From Paraburkholderia phosphatilytica (lineage in GTDB: Bacteria > Pseudomonadota > Gammaproteobacteria > Burkholderiales > Burkholderiaceae), in the NCBI RefSeq assembly GCF_003443895.1, contig NZ_QQOA01000010.1:1-64000 (forward strand): a DNA stretch of 64,000 nucleotides, read 5' to 3'. The translations under genes were made by a program, and so were the position numbers. The notes below the pieces were generated by a model, which saw only the letters and a program-made list of their open reading frames with translations, was not told the origin of the DNA and did not search any database. Positions 43,850-55,104 of this stretch are shown piece after piece (positions within the stretch are counted from its first letter, which is position 1; every line of letters begins with the position of its first letter).

Positions 43850-44233
43850 ATGGCGGCAAAGTTGATCGAGGCGATCCGTGAACTTGAACGCGACCGATTT
43901 CGCGCGATGGTCGACGGCGATGGGCCGCTGCTCGACGAGCTGCTGTCGGAAAACGTCAGCTACATCCACACCAACGGCAAGCGCGAGACCAAGCAGCAGT
44001 TCATCAATGCGATCGCCGCCGGCCGCCGCCGCTACCGGCAGATCGAGATCCAGTCGCAGGAAGTGATGCCGGTTGGCGCAGAGACCTGCGTGGTGACCGG
44101 GCGCGCGCTGATCGAGATGGAGGCGAACAACGGCGCGTTGCTGTTTCCGATCGCGTACACCGCGATCCAGGCGCAGGAGGGCGGCCAGTGGCGGCTGGTT
44201 GCATGGCAGGCGACGCGCTGCGCGCTCGAATGA
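43850..44233 (+). CDS. NTF2-like (DUF4440-type) protein
   Basis: A 127-residue cone-shaped alpha+beta fold protein, recognised from the pattern LERDRFRAMVDGDGPLLDELLSENVSYIHTNG split into helix and strand, and the closing strand WRLVAWQATRC. The NTF2-like superfamily includes isomerases, dehydratases and binding proteins; nothing in the sequence or the neighbours fixes the role. Confidence 0.8.
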   Translation: MAAKLIEAIRELERDRFRAMVDGDGPLLDELLSENVSYIHTNGKRETKQQFINAIAAGRRRYRQIEIQSQEVMPVGAETCVVTGRALIEMEANNGALLFPIAYTAIQAQEGGQWRLVAWQATRCALE

Positions 44234-44344
44234 CGCCGGTCGGCGTATTTCGCGCAGCCGCCTCGTGAGCGACCGCCGGTCGCGGACGGCGGGTTTTGCC
44301 GTCCACGTCAGCGCTGTCACCTGCCTTCAACTCAGGTTGCTGGA

Positions 44345-46193
<1,849 letters not shown>

Positions 46194-46418
46194 TTGACCC
46201 TCGCGATCCGGCCGCACGATATGCGGACGAATACAGACGACTCAGGTTGTGAAGGAACTGCGGTTTGGGGTGAAGCGGAACTGCTGGGAGGACCACGCTT
46301 GCGGCCGGGCGGCCACGCACGCGGCGCTACGCCTGGCTTACGCTAGACGTAGCGATAGGGGCCGCGCTAGGCGGCCGGAGATAATTCGGAGGGTGTTCGG
46401 AAGGGAACGCATTTTTTT

Positions 46419-46448
46419 AATGTATGCGAGCCTTCGTTGATCTGTCAA
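46419..46448 (-). promoter_or_regulatory. Probable sigma70 promoter of leuA
   Basis: On the minus strand TTGACA (46443-46448) and TACATT (46419-46424) are separated by 18 bases. Transcription from here would give a leader of about 400 bases before leuA. No other promoter in this gap is as good. Confidence 0.6.
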
Positions 46449-46516
46449 CTACGGATTTGCCTGAGGATTCTTGTCGGACGGCGTTGCAACGTGGCGTGGA
46501 TCCCGCTGATGCAGGG

Positions 46517-47509
46517 TCAAGCCGCCCGCTTCGAGACTTCCGCGATCAGTTCCACCTGACGCGCGATCGCGGACGGCACCGGCGTGTCGCCCCGCATCAC
46601 CGCGTCGATCCACGCGGCGGTCGTCGCGGCGTCGCGGGCTTCGGGCAGATCGACGTGCGGCGCATCCGGCGACGAGCGCTCGGCCGTCACCAGCGTTTCG
46701 CAGGCGCCGTCGTGCAGCCAGTCGACCTGAACCTGGCGCCGCGTATCCGCGACGGCCTCGCCTTCGGTGCCGCGCGCGAGCAGCGCGCCGCCCTGCGCGA
46801 CTTCGGCGTGCGCAGCGAACAGTTGCGTCAGGCTTTCGCGATACGGCGGGTGCGTGTAGTTCACGAGTCGCAGCCCGGCCGGCGCGAACGGCTGCAGGAT
46901 CTTCACGAGCGTGTGCGTGGAATTGCGCACGCCCATCCGGCGGCGGATCGCGAGCAGCCGCGCGAGCTTCGGCGCGAGCACGCCGATCGGCGCGAACGCG
47001 AAGCGGCGCGTCGCAAGCTGCGTTTCGATCGTTTCGCGGGAGCTTGCATGCTCGATGCCGAGCGCGGCGAAGATTTCGGCGCTCGTCACACGGCCCGGGT
47101 CTTCGGTCACGCCGTGTACCAGCACGGGCACGCCTTCCCGAGCGAGCAGCAGTGCCAGCAGCGGCACGAGGTTCGCCTGCTTGCGCGCGCCGTTGTAGCT
47201 CGGAATCGAGACCACGCGGTGATCGCCGGCGGCGACGCGCACGCGCTCGAAGGTGCCGTGCGCCGCGGTCAGCATCGCGTTGAGCTCCTCGGCGGTTTCG
47301 CCTTTCAGCCGGTACGCGAGCAGCACCGCGCCGAGTTCCAGATCTTCGACGCGGCCGTCCAGCATCGCGGTGTAGAGCTCGCGTGTGTCGTCGGCGGAGA
47401 GCGAGCGGGCGCCGTGCGGGCCGCGGCCGATTTCCTTGATGAAACGGGCGCACGAAAACGGCGTAGTGCCGGCGGGGGTGGCGATCGGATCGGTCATCGT
47501 GTGGGGCAT
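46517..47509 (-). CDS. ybiB: DNA-binding protein YbiB (TrpD2-like)
   Basis: A 330-residue protein with the fold of anthranilate phosphoribosyltransferase. It keeps AVLLAYRLKGETAEELNAML of the helical domain, but the phosphoribosyl pyrophosphate site is altered, as in TrpD2/YbiB, which binds nucleic acid instead and is linked to the SOS response in Escherichia coli. RRMGVRNSTHTLVKILQPF and YTHPPYRESL are family stretches. ATG 47509 or 47497 may be the start; neither has a good ribosome binding site. It is divergent from the FAH gene. Confidence 0.85.
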   Translation of the reverse strand: MPHTMTDPIATPAGTTPFSCARFIKEIGRGPHGARSLSADDTRELYTAMLDGRVEDLELGAVLLAYRLKGETAEELNAMLTAAHGTFERVRVAAGDHRVVSIPSYNGARKQANLVPLLALLLAREGVPVLVHGVTEDPGRVTSAEIFAALGIEHASSRETIETQLATRRFAFAPIGVLAPKLARLLAIRRRMGVRNSTHTLVKILQPFAPAGLRLVNYTHPPYRESLTQLFAAHAEVAQGGALLARGTEGEAVADTRRQVQVDWLHDGACETLVTAERSSPDAPHVDLPEARDAATTAAWIDAVMRGDTPVPSAIARQVELIAEVSKRAA

Positions 47510-47790
47510 GGCGCCGGGCGGGCGGCGCTGTATGAGTGGGTCGCTGGGTGGATCGCTGGGTGGGTCGATTACGTTCCGAGTATCGCATGACCGCGCGAAC
47601 CGATTCGGCGCTTGTTGGTGCCGCGGTCCGCGGCCGCGCTTTGTCGGATCGTGGCGATGCGATGCATCTTTACCCTGCCCGCCAGCGCGCGGCGCATACG
47701 GCGAGGCGTTACACTCGCGTTTTCTATCCGGCCGAACGCGGCGCGCGATCGATGCGCGGCCTCGACGCCGGTCACCACACGGAGAACGCA

Positions 47791-48489
47791 ATGGGCTATG
47801 TGTTTGCGCCAGCGCCGGCAGTCGCGGTGCCGGTAGTGGGTTCGGACGACCGCTTTCCGGTGCGCCGCATTTACTGCGTCGGCCGGAACTACGAGGCGCA
47901 CGCGCGCGAGATGGGCCACGATCCCGACCGCGAGCCGCCGTTCTTCTTCGCAAAGCCGGCCGATGCGGTCGTCTACGTCGCGCCGGGCGAGACCGGCGCA
48001 TTCCACTACCCGTCGCTGTCGAAGAACGTGCACTACGAGATGGAACTGGTCGCCGCGATCGGTAAAGGCGGTAAAGACATCGCCGCGGAGCACGCGCTCG
48101 ATCACGTGTACGGCTACGCGCTCGGTCTCGATATGACCCGCCGCGATCTGCAGGCCGAATCGAAGAAGCTCGGCCGCCCGTGGGACACCGCGAAAGGCTT
48201 CGACGGTTCGGCGCCGCTCGGGCCGATCCATCCGGCGTCGGAAGTCGGCCATATCAGCGAAGGCGCGATCTGGCTCACGGTCAACGACGAGGAAAAGCAG
48301 CGCTCGGACGTGTCGCAACTCATCTGGTCGATCCCGGAGACGATCGCGTATCTGTCGACGCTTTTCGAACTCCAGCCCGGGGACCTGATTTTCACCGGCA
48401 CGCCTGAAGGTGTCGGCGCGATCGCGAATGGCGACGTGATGAAGGGCGGCGTGGCGGGCATCGGCGAGTTCAGCGTACGCGTCGTCTGA
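47791..48489 (+). CDS. Fumarylacetoacetate hydrolase family protein
   Basis: A 232-residue enzyme of the FAH superfamily, which hydrolyses C-C bonds in acylpyruvate-type products. Family features are IYCVGRNYEAHAREMGHDP, PFFFAKPADAVV, the metal-binding glutamates in HYEMELVAAIGKGG, DMTRRDLQ, KGFDGSAPLGP and FTGTPEGVGAI. The start at 47791 (GGAG upstream) replaces a longer frame from 47536. It is followed by maiA, which suggests a role in the homogentisate/gentisate end of tyrosine or aromatic breakdown. Confidence 0.92.
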   Translation: MGYVFAPAPAVAVPVVGSDDRFPVRRIYCVGRNYEAHAREMGHDPDREPPFFFAKPADAVVYVAPGETGAFHYPSLSKNVHYEMELVAAIGKGGKDIAAEHALDHVYGYALGLDMTRRDLQAESKKLGRPWDTAKGFDGSAPLGPIHPASEVGHISEGAIWLTVNDEEKQRSDVSQLIWSIPETIAYLSTLFELQPGDLIFTGTPEGVGAIANGDVMKGGVAGIGEFSVRVV

Positions 48490-48526
48490 CCATCGCTGGC
48501 GCAAAGACCGGAGGAGACATCCCACC

Positions 48527-49171
48527 ATGCAGCTCTACGGCTATTTCCGCAGCTCGGCGTCGTACCGGGTTCGCATCGCGCTGAACCTGAAGGGCCTGTC
48601 GTACGATTACGTGCCGGTGCATCTGGTGCGTGGCGGCGGCGAGCAGTTCAAGCCGGAGTACCGCCAGCTGAACCCGGACGCGATCGTACCGACGCTCGTC
48701 GACGACGGCGCGGCGATCCAGCAGTCGCTGGCGATCATCGAGTATCTGGAGGAACTGCATCCGGAGCCGTCGCTGCTGCCTGGTACGGCCCGGGACCGCG
48801 CGTATATCCGCGCGGTGGCGCTGCAGGTTGCGTGCGAAATCCACCCGATCGACAACCTGCGCGTGCTCAAGTATCTGACCGGCACGCTCGGCGTGTCCGA
48901 CGACGTGAAGAGCGAGTGGTATCGCCACTGGATCGCGGCCGGCTTCGAGACGCTGGAAACGCATCTCGTGGCGGACGGCCGCGCTGGCAAGCTGTGTTTC
49001 GGCGATACGCCGACGCTTGCCGATCTGTGCCTCGTGCCGCAGGTGTTCAACGCGCATCGCTTCAAGATCGACACGCAGCCGTACCCGACGATCCACCGCA
49101 TCTACGAGTACGCGACGCAGCTCGATGCGTTCGCGACAGCGGCGCCGGGCGCGCAGCCCGACGCCGAGTAA
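48527..49171 (+). CDS. maiA: Maleylacetoacetate isomerase
   Basis: Glutathione-dependent zeta-class GST of 214 aa that converts maleylacetoacetate (or maleylpyruvate) to the fumaryl isomer, which FAH-type enzymes then hydrolyse; such an enzyme is encoded just upstream. The N-terminal signature SSASYRVRIALNLKGL has the catalytic serine region; IVPTLVDDGAAIQQSLAIIEYL binds glutathione. An AGGAG precedes the ATG. Glutathione comes from gshAB at the start of the window. Confidence 0.94.
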   Translation: MQLYGYFRSSASYRVRIALNLKGLSYDYVPVHLVRGGGEQFKPEYRQLNPDAIVPTLVDDGAAIQQSLAIIEYLEELHPEPSLLPGTARDRAYIRAVALQVACEIHPIDNLRVLKYLTGTLGVSDDVKSEWYRHWIAAGFETLETHLVADGRAGKLCFGDTPTLADLCLVPQVFNAHRFKIDTQPYPTIHRIYEYATQLDAFATAAPGAQPDAE

Positions 49172-49175
49172 GACC

Positions 49176-50450
49176 TCAGCCGAGCAGCGCGTCCGCGAAT
49201 TCTTCGGCGACGAACGGCTGCAGGTCTTCCACCTTCTCGCCGACGCCGATGAAGTACACCGGCACCGGCCGCTGACGCGCGATCGCGGCGAGAATGCCGC
49301 CCTTCGCGGTGCCGTCGAGCTTCGTCACGATCAGGCCGGTGAGGCCGAGCGCGTCGTCGAAGGCCTTCACCTGTGCGAGCGCGTTCTGGCCGGTGTTCGC
49401 GTCGATCACGAGCAGCACCTCGTGCGGCGCGTCGCTCATGGCCTTGCCGATCACGCGCTTGACCTTGCGCAACTCTTCCATCAGATGCAGCTGCGTCGGC
49501 AGACGGCCGGCGGTGTCGGCCATCAGCACGTCGATGCGGCGCGCCTTCGCGGCGCCGACGGCGTCGAAGATCACCGCGGCCGGATCGCCACTTTCCTGCG
49601 ACACGACCGTCACGTTGTTGCGCTCGCCCCAGATCGCGAGCTGCTCGCGCGCGGCGGCGCGGAACGTATCGCCCGCGGCGAGCAGCACGCTCTGGTCGAA
49701 GCGCTGCAGATGCTTCGCGAGCTTGCCGATGCTGGTGGTTTTGCCGGCGCCGTTCACGCCCGCGATCATCATCACGAGCGGTTGCGCACGGCCCAGCATC
49801 AGCGACTTTTCGAGCGGCTTCAGCAGATCGACGAGCAGTGCGCGCAGCGCCTGCTTGACCTGCTGCGCTTCGGTCAGACGTTCCGTGCGGACCTTCTCGC
49901 GCAGCGCTTCGAGCAGGAATTCGGTGGCGTCCACGCCCGCATCCGACATCAGCAGCGCGGTCTCGAGTTCTTCGTACAGGTCCTCGTCGATCTTCGTGCG
50001 CACGAAGATGCCGGTGATGTTCGTACTCGTTTTCGACAGACCGGAGCGCAGGCGCGTGAGCCACGAGCGTTTCGCGGCCGATTCGATGGGCGGCGGCGGA
50101 ACGATTTCGACGGCTTCGAGCGCGATGTCTTCGCTCGCGGTGACGGTGACGGCCGGCTCAGGGCGCGGCGCCGGTTGCGGTGCGCGAGGCGCCGCGGCGG
50201 TGGGCGCGGGCGATGGCGCGCTGGCGGGCGGCGGTGCCCAGGCCGGAGCCGCGGGCTGCTCGCGCGCAGCGTCGGCTGCGGCATCGACATCGTCGTCGCT
50301 CGCGACATCAGGCGTTTGCGCCAACGATTCGGGCGACTCCGGCGACTCCGGCGACTCCGGCGACTCCGGCGACTCCGGCGACTCCGGCGACTCCGGCGAC
50401 TCGGCTTCGGGTCCCTTCGACCCCTTGAAACGTTTGAAAAAGCTGAACAT
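49176..50450 (-). CDS. ftsY: Signal recognition particle receptor FtsY
   Basis: GTPase of 424 aa that docks SRP-bound ribosomes at the membrane. It starts MFSFFKRFKGSKG at 50450. The acidic, Pro/Ala-rich A domain (about 14-115) contains eight tandem Ser-Pro-Glu repeats (about residues 17-41). The NG domain follows with IAGVNGAGKTTSIGKLA (P-loop), AGDTFRAAAREQL, DTAGRLPTQLHLMEEL and TKLDGTAKGG. Divergent from rsmD, as commonly seen (ftsY-rsmD-coaD). Confidence 0.97.
   Translation of the reverse strand: MFSFFKRFKGSKGPEAESPESPESPESPESPESPESPESPESLAQTPDVASDDDVDAAADAAREQPAAPAWAPPPASAPSPAPTAAAPRAPQPAPRPEPAVTVTASEDIALEAVEIVPPPPIESAAKRSWLTRLRSGLSKTSTNITGIFVRTKIDEDLYEELETALLMSDAGVDATEFLLEALREKVRTERLTEAQQVKQALRALLVDLLKPLEKSLMLGRAQPLVMMIAGVNGAGKTTSIGKLAKHLQRFDQSVLLAAGDTFRAAAREQLAIWGERNNVTVVSQESGDPAAVIFDAVGAAKARRIDVLMADTAGRLPTQLHLMEELRKVKRVIGKAMSDAPHEVLLVIDANTGQNALAQVKAFDDALGLTGLIVTKLDGTAKGGILAAIARQRPVPVYFIGVGEKVEDLQPFVAEEFADALLG
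50332..50403. repeat. 9-bp tandem repeat in ftsY
   Basis: Seven perfect copies of GGCGACTCC and one imperfect copy (ending TCG) run head to tail, in frame with ftsY, where each unit encodes Ser-Pro-Glu. Copy number change would keep the frame. Confidence 0.95.
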
Positions 50451-50706
50451 GGTCTGGCGTGTAGAGAGCGCGTGCCGGCGCCGGCGGCCGGTGACAGCGA
50501 ACGGCGGCGCGGCGGGGAGCAGGGCAATGCGGGATGCAAGGCGCTTGAAGGCGGACATTTTATCAGGCGCACCCGACGCCGTCGTGGCGGCCGCCGGTCG
50601 CTTGCGCGCGACACGCTGTGGTAACGTGGTCGCTCCGGCCCGGAATTTCGCAATCCGACTCGAACGGCGATGTTCGCGGGCGTTTTTACCTGCATTGTCG
50701 ATCCGC

Positions 50707-51333
50707 ATGACCCGTTCTTCTTCTTCACGCGCATCGTCGCGAGCCGGCGGCGCTCAGGCGGCCGGCGGCAAACCGCACGCGATCCGCATCATCGGCGGCG
50801 ACTGGAAGCGCACGCCGTTGCCCGTACTCGACCTCGACGGGCTGCGGCCCACGCCGGATCGGGTTCGCGAGACGCTGTTCAACTGGCTCGGCCAGCGGCT
50901 GGACGGCCAGCGCTGCCTCGACCTGTTCGCCGGCAGCGGTGCGCTCGGCTTCGAAGCCGCGTCACGCGGCGCGGCGCGGGTGCTGATGGTCGAGCGCAAC
51001 GCGCGGGCCGCGCAGCAGTTGCGCGCGAACCAGGCGCGCCTCGAAGCCCGCCAGATCGAAGTCGCCGAAGCGGACGCGCTGCGTCTCGCCGCGAATCTCG
51101 CGCCGGCGTCGTTCGACGTCGTATTTCTCGATCCGCCGTTCGGCGACGACCAGCTGGACCGTGTGCTCGAACTGGCCGTGCCGCTCGTCGCGGTCGACGG
51201 ATTCCTCTACGTGGAGTCCGGCCGCGCGCTCGATCTCACGCAAACCCCCGCGCTGGAGGGCTGGAGCGTGGCCCGTCAGGGTAAAGCCGGAGCGGTTCAC
51301 TATCATTTGCTGCACCGCGAAAATGAGGAATAA
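50707..51333 (+). CDS. rsmD: 16S rRNA (guanine(966)-N2)-methyltransferase
   Basis: Methylates G966 of 16S rRNA. It has 208 aa: a Ser/Ala-rich start, then IRIIGGDWKRTPL, the RPTPDRVRETLFNWL stretch, the SAM motif LDLFAGSGALGFEAASRG and the catalytic FLDPPFGDDQ (NPPY-type). ATG 50707 is chosen; the frame is open through ftsY upstream but only as a shadow. coaD follows. Confidence 0.95.
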   Translation: MTRSSSSRASSRAGGAQAAGGKPHAIRIIGGDWKRTPLPVLDLDGLRPTPDRVRETLFNWLGQRLDGQRCLDLFAGSGALGFEAASRGAARVLMVERNARAAQQLRANQARLEARQIEVAEADALRLAANLAPASFDVVFLDPPFGDDQLDRVLELAVPLVAVDGFLYVESGRALDLTQTPALEGWSVARQGKAGAVHYHLLHRENEE

Positions 51334-51447
51334 TGCGCGTTCGATAACAAGCGCCGGACGGTTCGCCGTCACGCGCGCGACAGGCGGCGGCTCGGCACCC
51401 AGCGGGTGCGCGCCGGCGCTCTCACTGGTCAGAAGAGGAGAAGTCTC

Positions 51448-51945
51448 ATGGTAGTCGCCGTGTACCCGGGTACGTTCGACCCGCTGACGCGCGGTCACGA
51501 GGATCTCGTGCGGCGCGCGTCGAGCATTTTCGACACGCTCGTCGTCGGCGTGGCCGACAGCCGCGCCAAGAAGCCGTTCTTCACGCTCGACGAACGGCTC
51601 GCGATCGCCCATGAAGTGCTGGGCCACTACCCGAACGTGCAGGTGATGAGCTTCAAGGGCCTGCTGAAAGACTTCGTTCGCACGAACAACGCACGCGTGA
51701 TCGTGCGCGGGCTGCGCGCGGTGTCCGACTTCGAGTACGAATTTCAGATGGCGGGCATGAACCGCTATCTGCTGCCCGACGTCGAGACGATGTTCATGAC
51801 CCCGTCGGATCAGTACCAGTTCATCTCGGGCACGATCGTCCGCGAGATCGCGCAGCTGGGCGGGGACGTCAGCAAGTTCGTGTTTCCGTCGGTGGAGAAG
51901 TGGCTGGTTGACAAGGTCGCGGCGCACGGTGGACCGGCGGCCTGA
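51448..51945 (+). CDS. coaD: Phosphopantetheine adenylyltransferase
   Basis: Transfers AMP to 4'-phosphopantetheine in coenzyme A synthesis. The 165-residue protein starts [20 protein letters not shown], with the TxGH nucleotidyltransferase motif, and contains [28 protein letters not shown] and [21 protein letters not shown] lies seven bases upstream of the ATG. The order rsmD-coaD-ferredoxin is widely conserved. Confidence 0.97.
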   Translation: MVVAVYPGTFDPLTRGHEDLVRRASSIFDTLVVGVADSRAKKPFFTLDERLAIAHEVLGHYPNVQVMSFKGLLKDFVRTNNARVIVRGLRAVSDFEYEFQMAGMNRYLLPDVETMFMTPSDQYQFISGTIVREIAQLGGDVSKFVFPSVEKWLVDKVAAHGGPAA

Positions 51946-52017
51946 ACGGCGCGGTTGATCGCGGTTGCCGCTGCACCGTGGCGCCAGCGCCAGGCATGGG
52001 CGGCGCATCCGGCGTAA

Positions 52018-52323
<306 letters not shown>

Positions 52324-52368
52324 GTTTGCATTGAAGTCGACCGGTATCCGATTCGCGCGTTGAATGAC

Positions 52369-52399
52369 AAAGCGGACCTTCGAGGTCCGCTTTGCTTTT
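52369..52399. terminator. Bidirectional terminator between the ferredoxin gene and hisC
   Basis: Perfect 11-base stem AAAGCGGACCT/AGGTCCGCTTT with a three-base loop and T-rich flanks on the plus strand; between convergent genes. Confidence 0.88.
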
Positions 52400-52420
52400 G
52401 ATGCTTGTGTGCCCGGCTAT

Positions 52421-53497
52421 CTATTCAAGAATCGCGCGCAGGCCATCCAGCAACTGGCGGCATTCGTCGTCCGTGCCGACGGTGATGCGCAGATGCTGCT
52501 CGATGCGCGGCTGCCTGAAGTGACGCACGATGATCTCCTTCTCCCGCAATGCCGCCGCAAGCGCGGCCGCATCGTGCTTGGGGTGACGCGCGAACACGAA
52601 GTTCGCCTTCGACGGAATCACGTCGAAACCCAGTGCCTCGAGTCCTTCGGTCAGCTGCTCGCGGCTCGTGATCACCTTCGCGCAGGTTGCGCGGAAGTAC
52701 GCGTCGTCTTCGTATGCGGCGGTGGCGGCGGCCTGCGCCAGGCGGTCGAGCGGATACGAATTGAAGCTGTCCTTCACGCGGTTCAGCGCTTCGATCAACG
52801 CCGGATGGCCGAACGCGAAACCGACGCGCATGCCCGCGAGCGAACGCGCTTTCGACGCGGTGTGCACGACGAGCAGGTTCGGATACCGGTCGATCAACGC
52901 GACCGCCGATTGCGCGCCGAAATCCACATACGCTTCATCGACTACGACGACCGACTCCGTATTCACGTCGAGCATGCGCTCGATTTCAGCGAGCGGCAAC
53001 GCGCGGCCGGTGGGTGCGTTCGGATTCGGAAACAGCACGCCGCCGTTCTGGTTCGCGCGCGCCAGATAGTCGTCGATGCGGATCGCGAACTGGTCGTCGA
53101 GCGGCAGCGTTTCGACGCGCACCTCGTAGAGTCGCGCGTAGGTCGGGTAGAAGCTGTACGTGATGTCCGGGAAGAGCAGCGGCTTGTCGTGCTTGAGCAG
53201 CGCCTGGAACACGTGCGCGAGGACTTCGTCCGAACCGTTGCCGACGAACACCTGATCCGCGTGGATGCCGTGATGCGCGGCGACCGTCTCGCGCAATTTG
53301 CGCGCGGTCGGGTCCGGATAGCGGCGCAGCGAATCGCCATGCGAGCCTAGTTCCTGTGCGATGGCTTCGCACACGCGCGGCGACGGCGCGTACGGGTTCT
53401 CGTTGGTGTTCAGCTTGACCGGGTGCGCGAACGCGGGCTGTTCTCCGGGTACGTACGGCGTCAACCGATCGACGATATCACTCCAGTAGCGGCTCAA
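52421..53497 (-). CDS. hisC: Histidinol-phosphate aminotransferase
   Basis: PLP enzyme of 358 aa that transaminates imidazole-acetol phosphate in histidine synthesis. Visible are [15 protein letters not shown], the substrate loop [14 protein letters not shown], the PLP-contact [11 protein letters not shown] and the lysine region in [17 protein letters not shown]. It is away from the main his operon, which fits a second copy (hisC2) that may prefer aromatic or other 2-oxo acids. Convergent with the ferredoxin gene. Confidence 0.93.
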   Translation of the reverse strand: MSRYWSDIVDRLTPYVPGEQPAFAHPVKLNTNENPYAPSPRVCEAIAQELGSHGDSLRRYPDPTARKLRETVAAHHGIHADQVFVGNGSDEVLAHVFQALLKHDKPLLFPDITYSFYPTYARLYEVRVETLPLDDQFAIRIDDYLARANQNGGVLFPNPNAPTGRALPLAEIERMLDVNTESVVVVDEAYVDFGAQSAVALIDRYPNLLVVHTASKARSLAGMRVGFAFGHPALIEALNRVKDSFNSYPLDRLAQAAATAAYEDDAYFRATCAKVITSREQLTEGLEALGFDVIPSKANFVFARHPKHDAAALAAALREKEIIVRHFRQPRIEQHLRITVGTDDECRQLLDGLRAILE

Positions 53498-53563
53498 GCG
53501 ACCTCCTGTCTGACGTGGTGCGGTTGTGACGTGGTGCTGTGGTGCGAAGCGCCGGGGGAAGGG

Positions 53564-54166
53564 TTACGGCTGTCGATGCAGCTGCATCATCGCGCGTTCG
53601 AGTTCGCCCTTGACCACCATCGGCATGACCGCGAGCGAGCGCTCGATCGACGCGTCGATCACGTCCTGCTCTTCCTTGCGCGGCGGCTTCAGCACGAAGT
53701 TCGCGACATCCGGCTTCGCACCGGCGCGCGCGCTTTCGGGAATCAGGTCGCGCGGATGACCGATGCCGATCCGCAGCCGCCAGTACTGCTGCGACGACAG
53801 ATGCGCGGAGATGTCCTTCAGGCCATTGTGACCGCCGCTGCCGCCGCCGAGCTTCAGCTTGACGGAGCCGGGCGGCAGGTCGAGCTCGTCATGCGCGACG
53901 AGGATCTGGTCCGGCAGGATCTTGAAGAAGTGCGCGAGCGCGACGACCGATTGCCCGGACCGGTTCATGTACGTCTGCGGCTCGAGCAGATGCACCTCTT
54001 CGCCGTGCAGACGCGCTTTCGCGTAGAAGCCGTGAAAGCGCCGCTCGTCGCGCAGCGTGGTGCCGGCTTCGCGCGCCAGTTGATCGACCAGCCAGAAGCC
54101 GGCGTTGTGGCGAGTCGCGGTGTATTCGGCGCCCGGATTCCCGAGCCCGACAATCAGCTTGATCAT
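53564..54166 (-). CDS. pth: Peptidyl-tRNA hydrolase
   Basis: Frees tRNA from prematurely released peptidyl-tRNA. It has 200 aa, starting [21 protein letters not shown], with the catalytic histidine in TRHNAGFW, and the stretches [31 protein letters not shown] and GHNGLKDI. It follows rplY and precedes hisC on the minus strand; rplY-pth is a classic pairing. Confidence 0.97.
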   Translation of the reverse strand: MIKLIVGLGNPGAEYTATRHNAGFWLVDQLAREAGTTLRDERRFHGFYAKARLHGEEVHLLEPQTYMNRSGQSVVALAHFFKILPDQILVAHDELDLPPGSVKLKLGGGSGGHNGLKDISAHLSSQQYWRLRIGIGHPRDLIPESARAGAKPDVANFVLKPPRKEEQDVIDASIERSLAVMPMVVKGELERAMMQLHRQP

Positions 54167-54216
54167 GATGGTTAAGCCGGCTGCTGTGAGCGTGGTGAAC
54201 GTTGGGTCGACAAACG

Positions 54217-54249
54217 AAAAAAAACCCGCCGGGGCGAACCGCGGCGGGT
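54217..54249 (-). terminator. Rho-independent terminator between rplY and pth
   Basis: A seven-base GC stem (GGCGGGT pairing with ACCCGCC) with a 12-base loop; on the minus strand it runs into eight T residues about 50 bases after the rplY stop. It should end or attenuate transcription from rplY into pth. Confidence 0.9.
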
Positions 54250-54300
54250 CACGTCGTCCGTTCTGTCAAACGGATCGAGAGGATACCGCTTACTTGCCAA

Positions 54301-54933
54301 TCAGGCAGCCGGCGTTTCGCCGCCTTCTTCTGCTGCTGCGCCGCCTGCTGCGGCTTCGTCAGCAACGACGCCAGCCGGGATTGCTGCTGCCGCGAGAACC
54401 GGGTTTTCCGCGTCGATGTGCGCAACGAGTGCGACGCCCTTCGGCAGCGAAACGTCCTTCGCGTGGACCGATTGACCTGCTTCGATCTTCGCCAGATCGA
54501 CTTCGATGAATTCCGGCAGGTCAGCCGGCAGGCATTCGATTTCCAGTTCGGTCACGACGTGCGAGATCACCGCACCGCCCAGCTTCACAGCCGGATTCGT
54601 TTCCTGGTTCATGAAGTGGAGCGGCACCTTGGTGTGCAGCTTCTTCTTCGCATCGACGCGCTGGAAGTCCACGTGCAGCACGAGCTGACGGAACGGGTGG
54701 TATTGCACGTCACGCAGGAGCACCTGCTGCGACTTGCCGGCCACTTCCAGGTCGAGGATCGACGAGTGGAACACTTCCTTCTTCAGCGCGTGCCACAGCG
54801 CGTTGTGATCGAGTTCGATCAGTTGCGGTTGTGCATCTGCGCCGTACACGATACCCGGGGTCTTGCCCGTGATACGCAGGCGGCGGCTCGCACCCGTACC
54901 TTGCTTGCTACGCTCGAAAGCGACTACTTTCAT
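54301..54933 (-). CDS. rplY: Ribosomal protein bL25, CTC/general-stress type
   Basis: 5S rRNA-binding ribosomal protein of 210 aa. The N-terminal L25 domain begins [20 protein letters not shown]; the C-terminal CTC domain and an Ala/Gly/Glu-rich tail follow, so it is the long form. ATG 54933 is preceded by GGAG. It lies between prs and pth, an arrangement shared by many proteobacteria. Confidence 0.96.
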   Translation of the reverse strand: MKVVAFERSKQGTGASRRLRITGKTPGIVYGADAQPQLIELDHNALWHALKKEVFHSSILDLEVAGKSQQVLLRDVQYHPFRQLVLHVDFQRVDAKKKLHTKVPLHFMNQETNPAVKLGGAVISHVVTELEIECLPADLPEFIEVDLAKIEAGQSVHAKDVSLPKGVALVAHIDAENPVLAAAAIPAGVVADEAAAGGAAAEEGGETPAA

Positions 54934-54968
54934 GTGAATCTCCATTGCACTGCCCGCGACCAGGCAGT

Positions 54969-55005
54969 AAAAACAGGGGCCTTCACACCATTGGGTGGAG
55001 GCCCC
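54969..55005 (-). terminator. Rho-independent terminator after prs
   Basis: Seven-base GC stem (GGGGCCT/AGGCCCC) with inner CACC/GGTG pairing and a T tract on the minus strand, about 100 bases after the prs stop and 36 bases ahead of the rplY start. Confidence 0.85.
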
Positions 55006-55044
55006 GGACTTGCGGCACAGACCTTCGTCCGTCCATGCCGATTG

Positions 55045-55081
55045 TGCGCAGGCGTTGCATCAGGGATGCAGCGCCTGCGCA
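55045..55081. repeat. Long hairpin downstream of prs
   Basis: Two 17-base arms with one mismatch (a G-U pair in RNA) around a three-base loop, centred 40 bases after the prs stop. No T tract. It lies upstream of the prs terminator in the transcript. Confidence 0.75.
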
Positions 55082-55104
55082 AATGCTTGTGCTTATTTCG
55101 CCGC

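Noticed and set aside
47538-47565. Short 12-bp tandem repeat between ybiB and the FAH gene
   Set aside because: Only two units and a partial third with mismatches; no feature depends on it.
50332-50403. Possible CRISPR array
   Set aside because: Units of 9 bp without spacers, inside a coding frame; it is a protein repeat.
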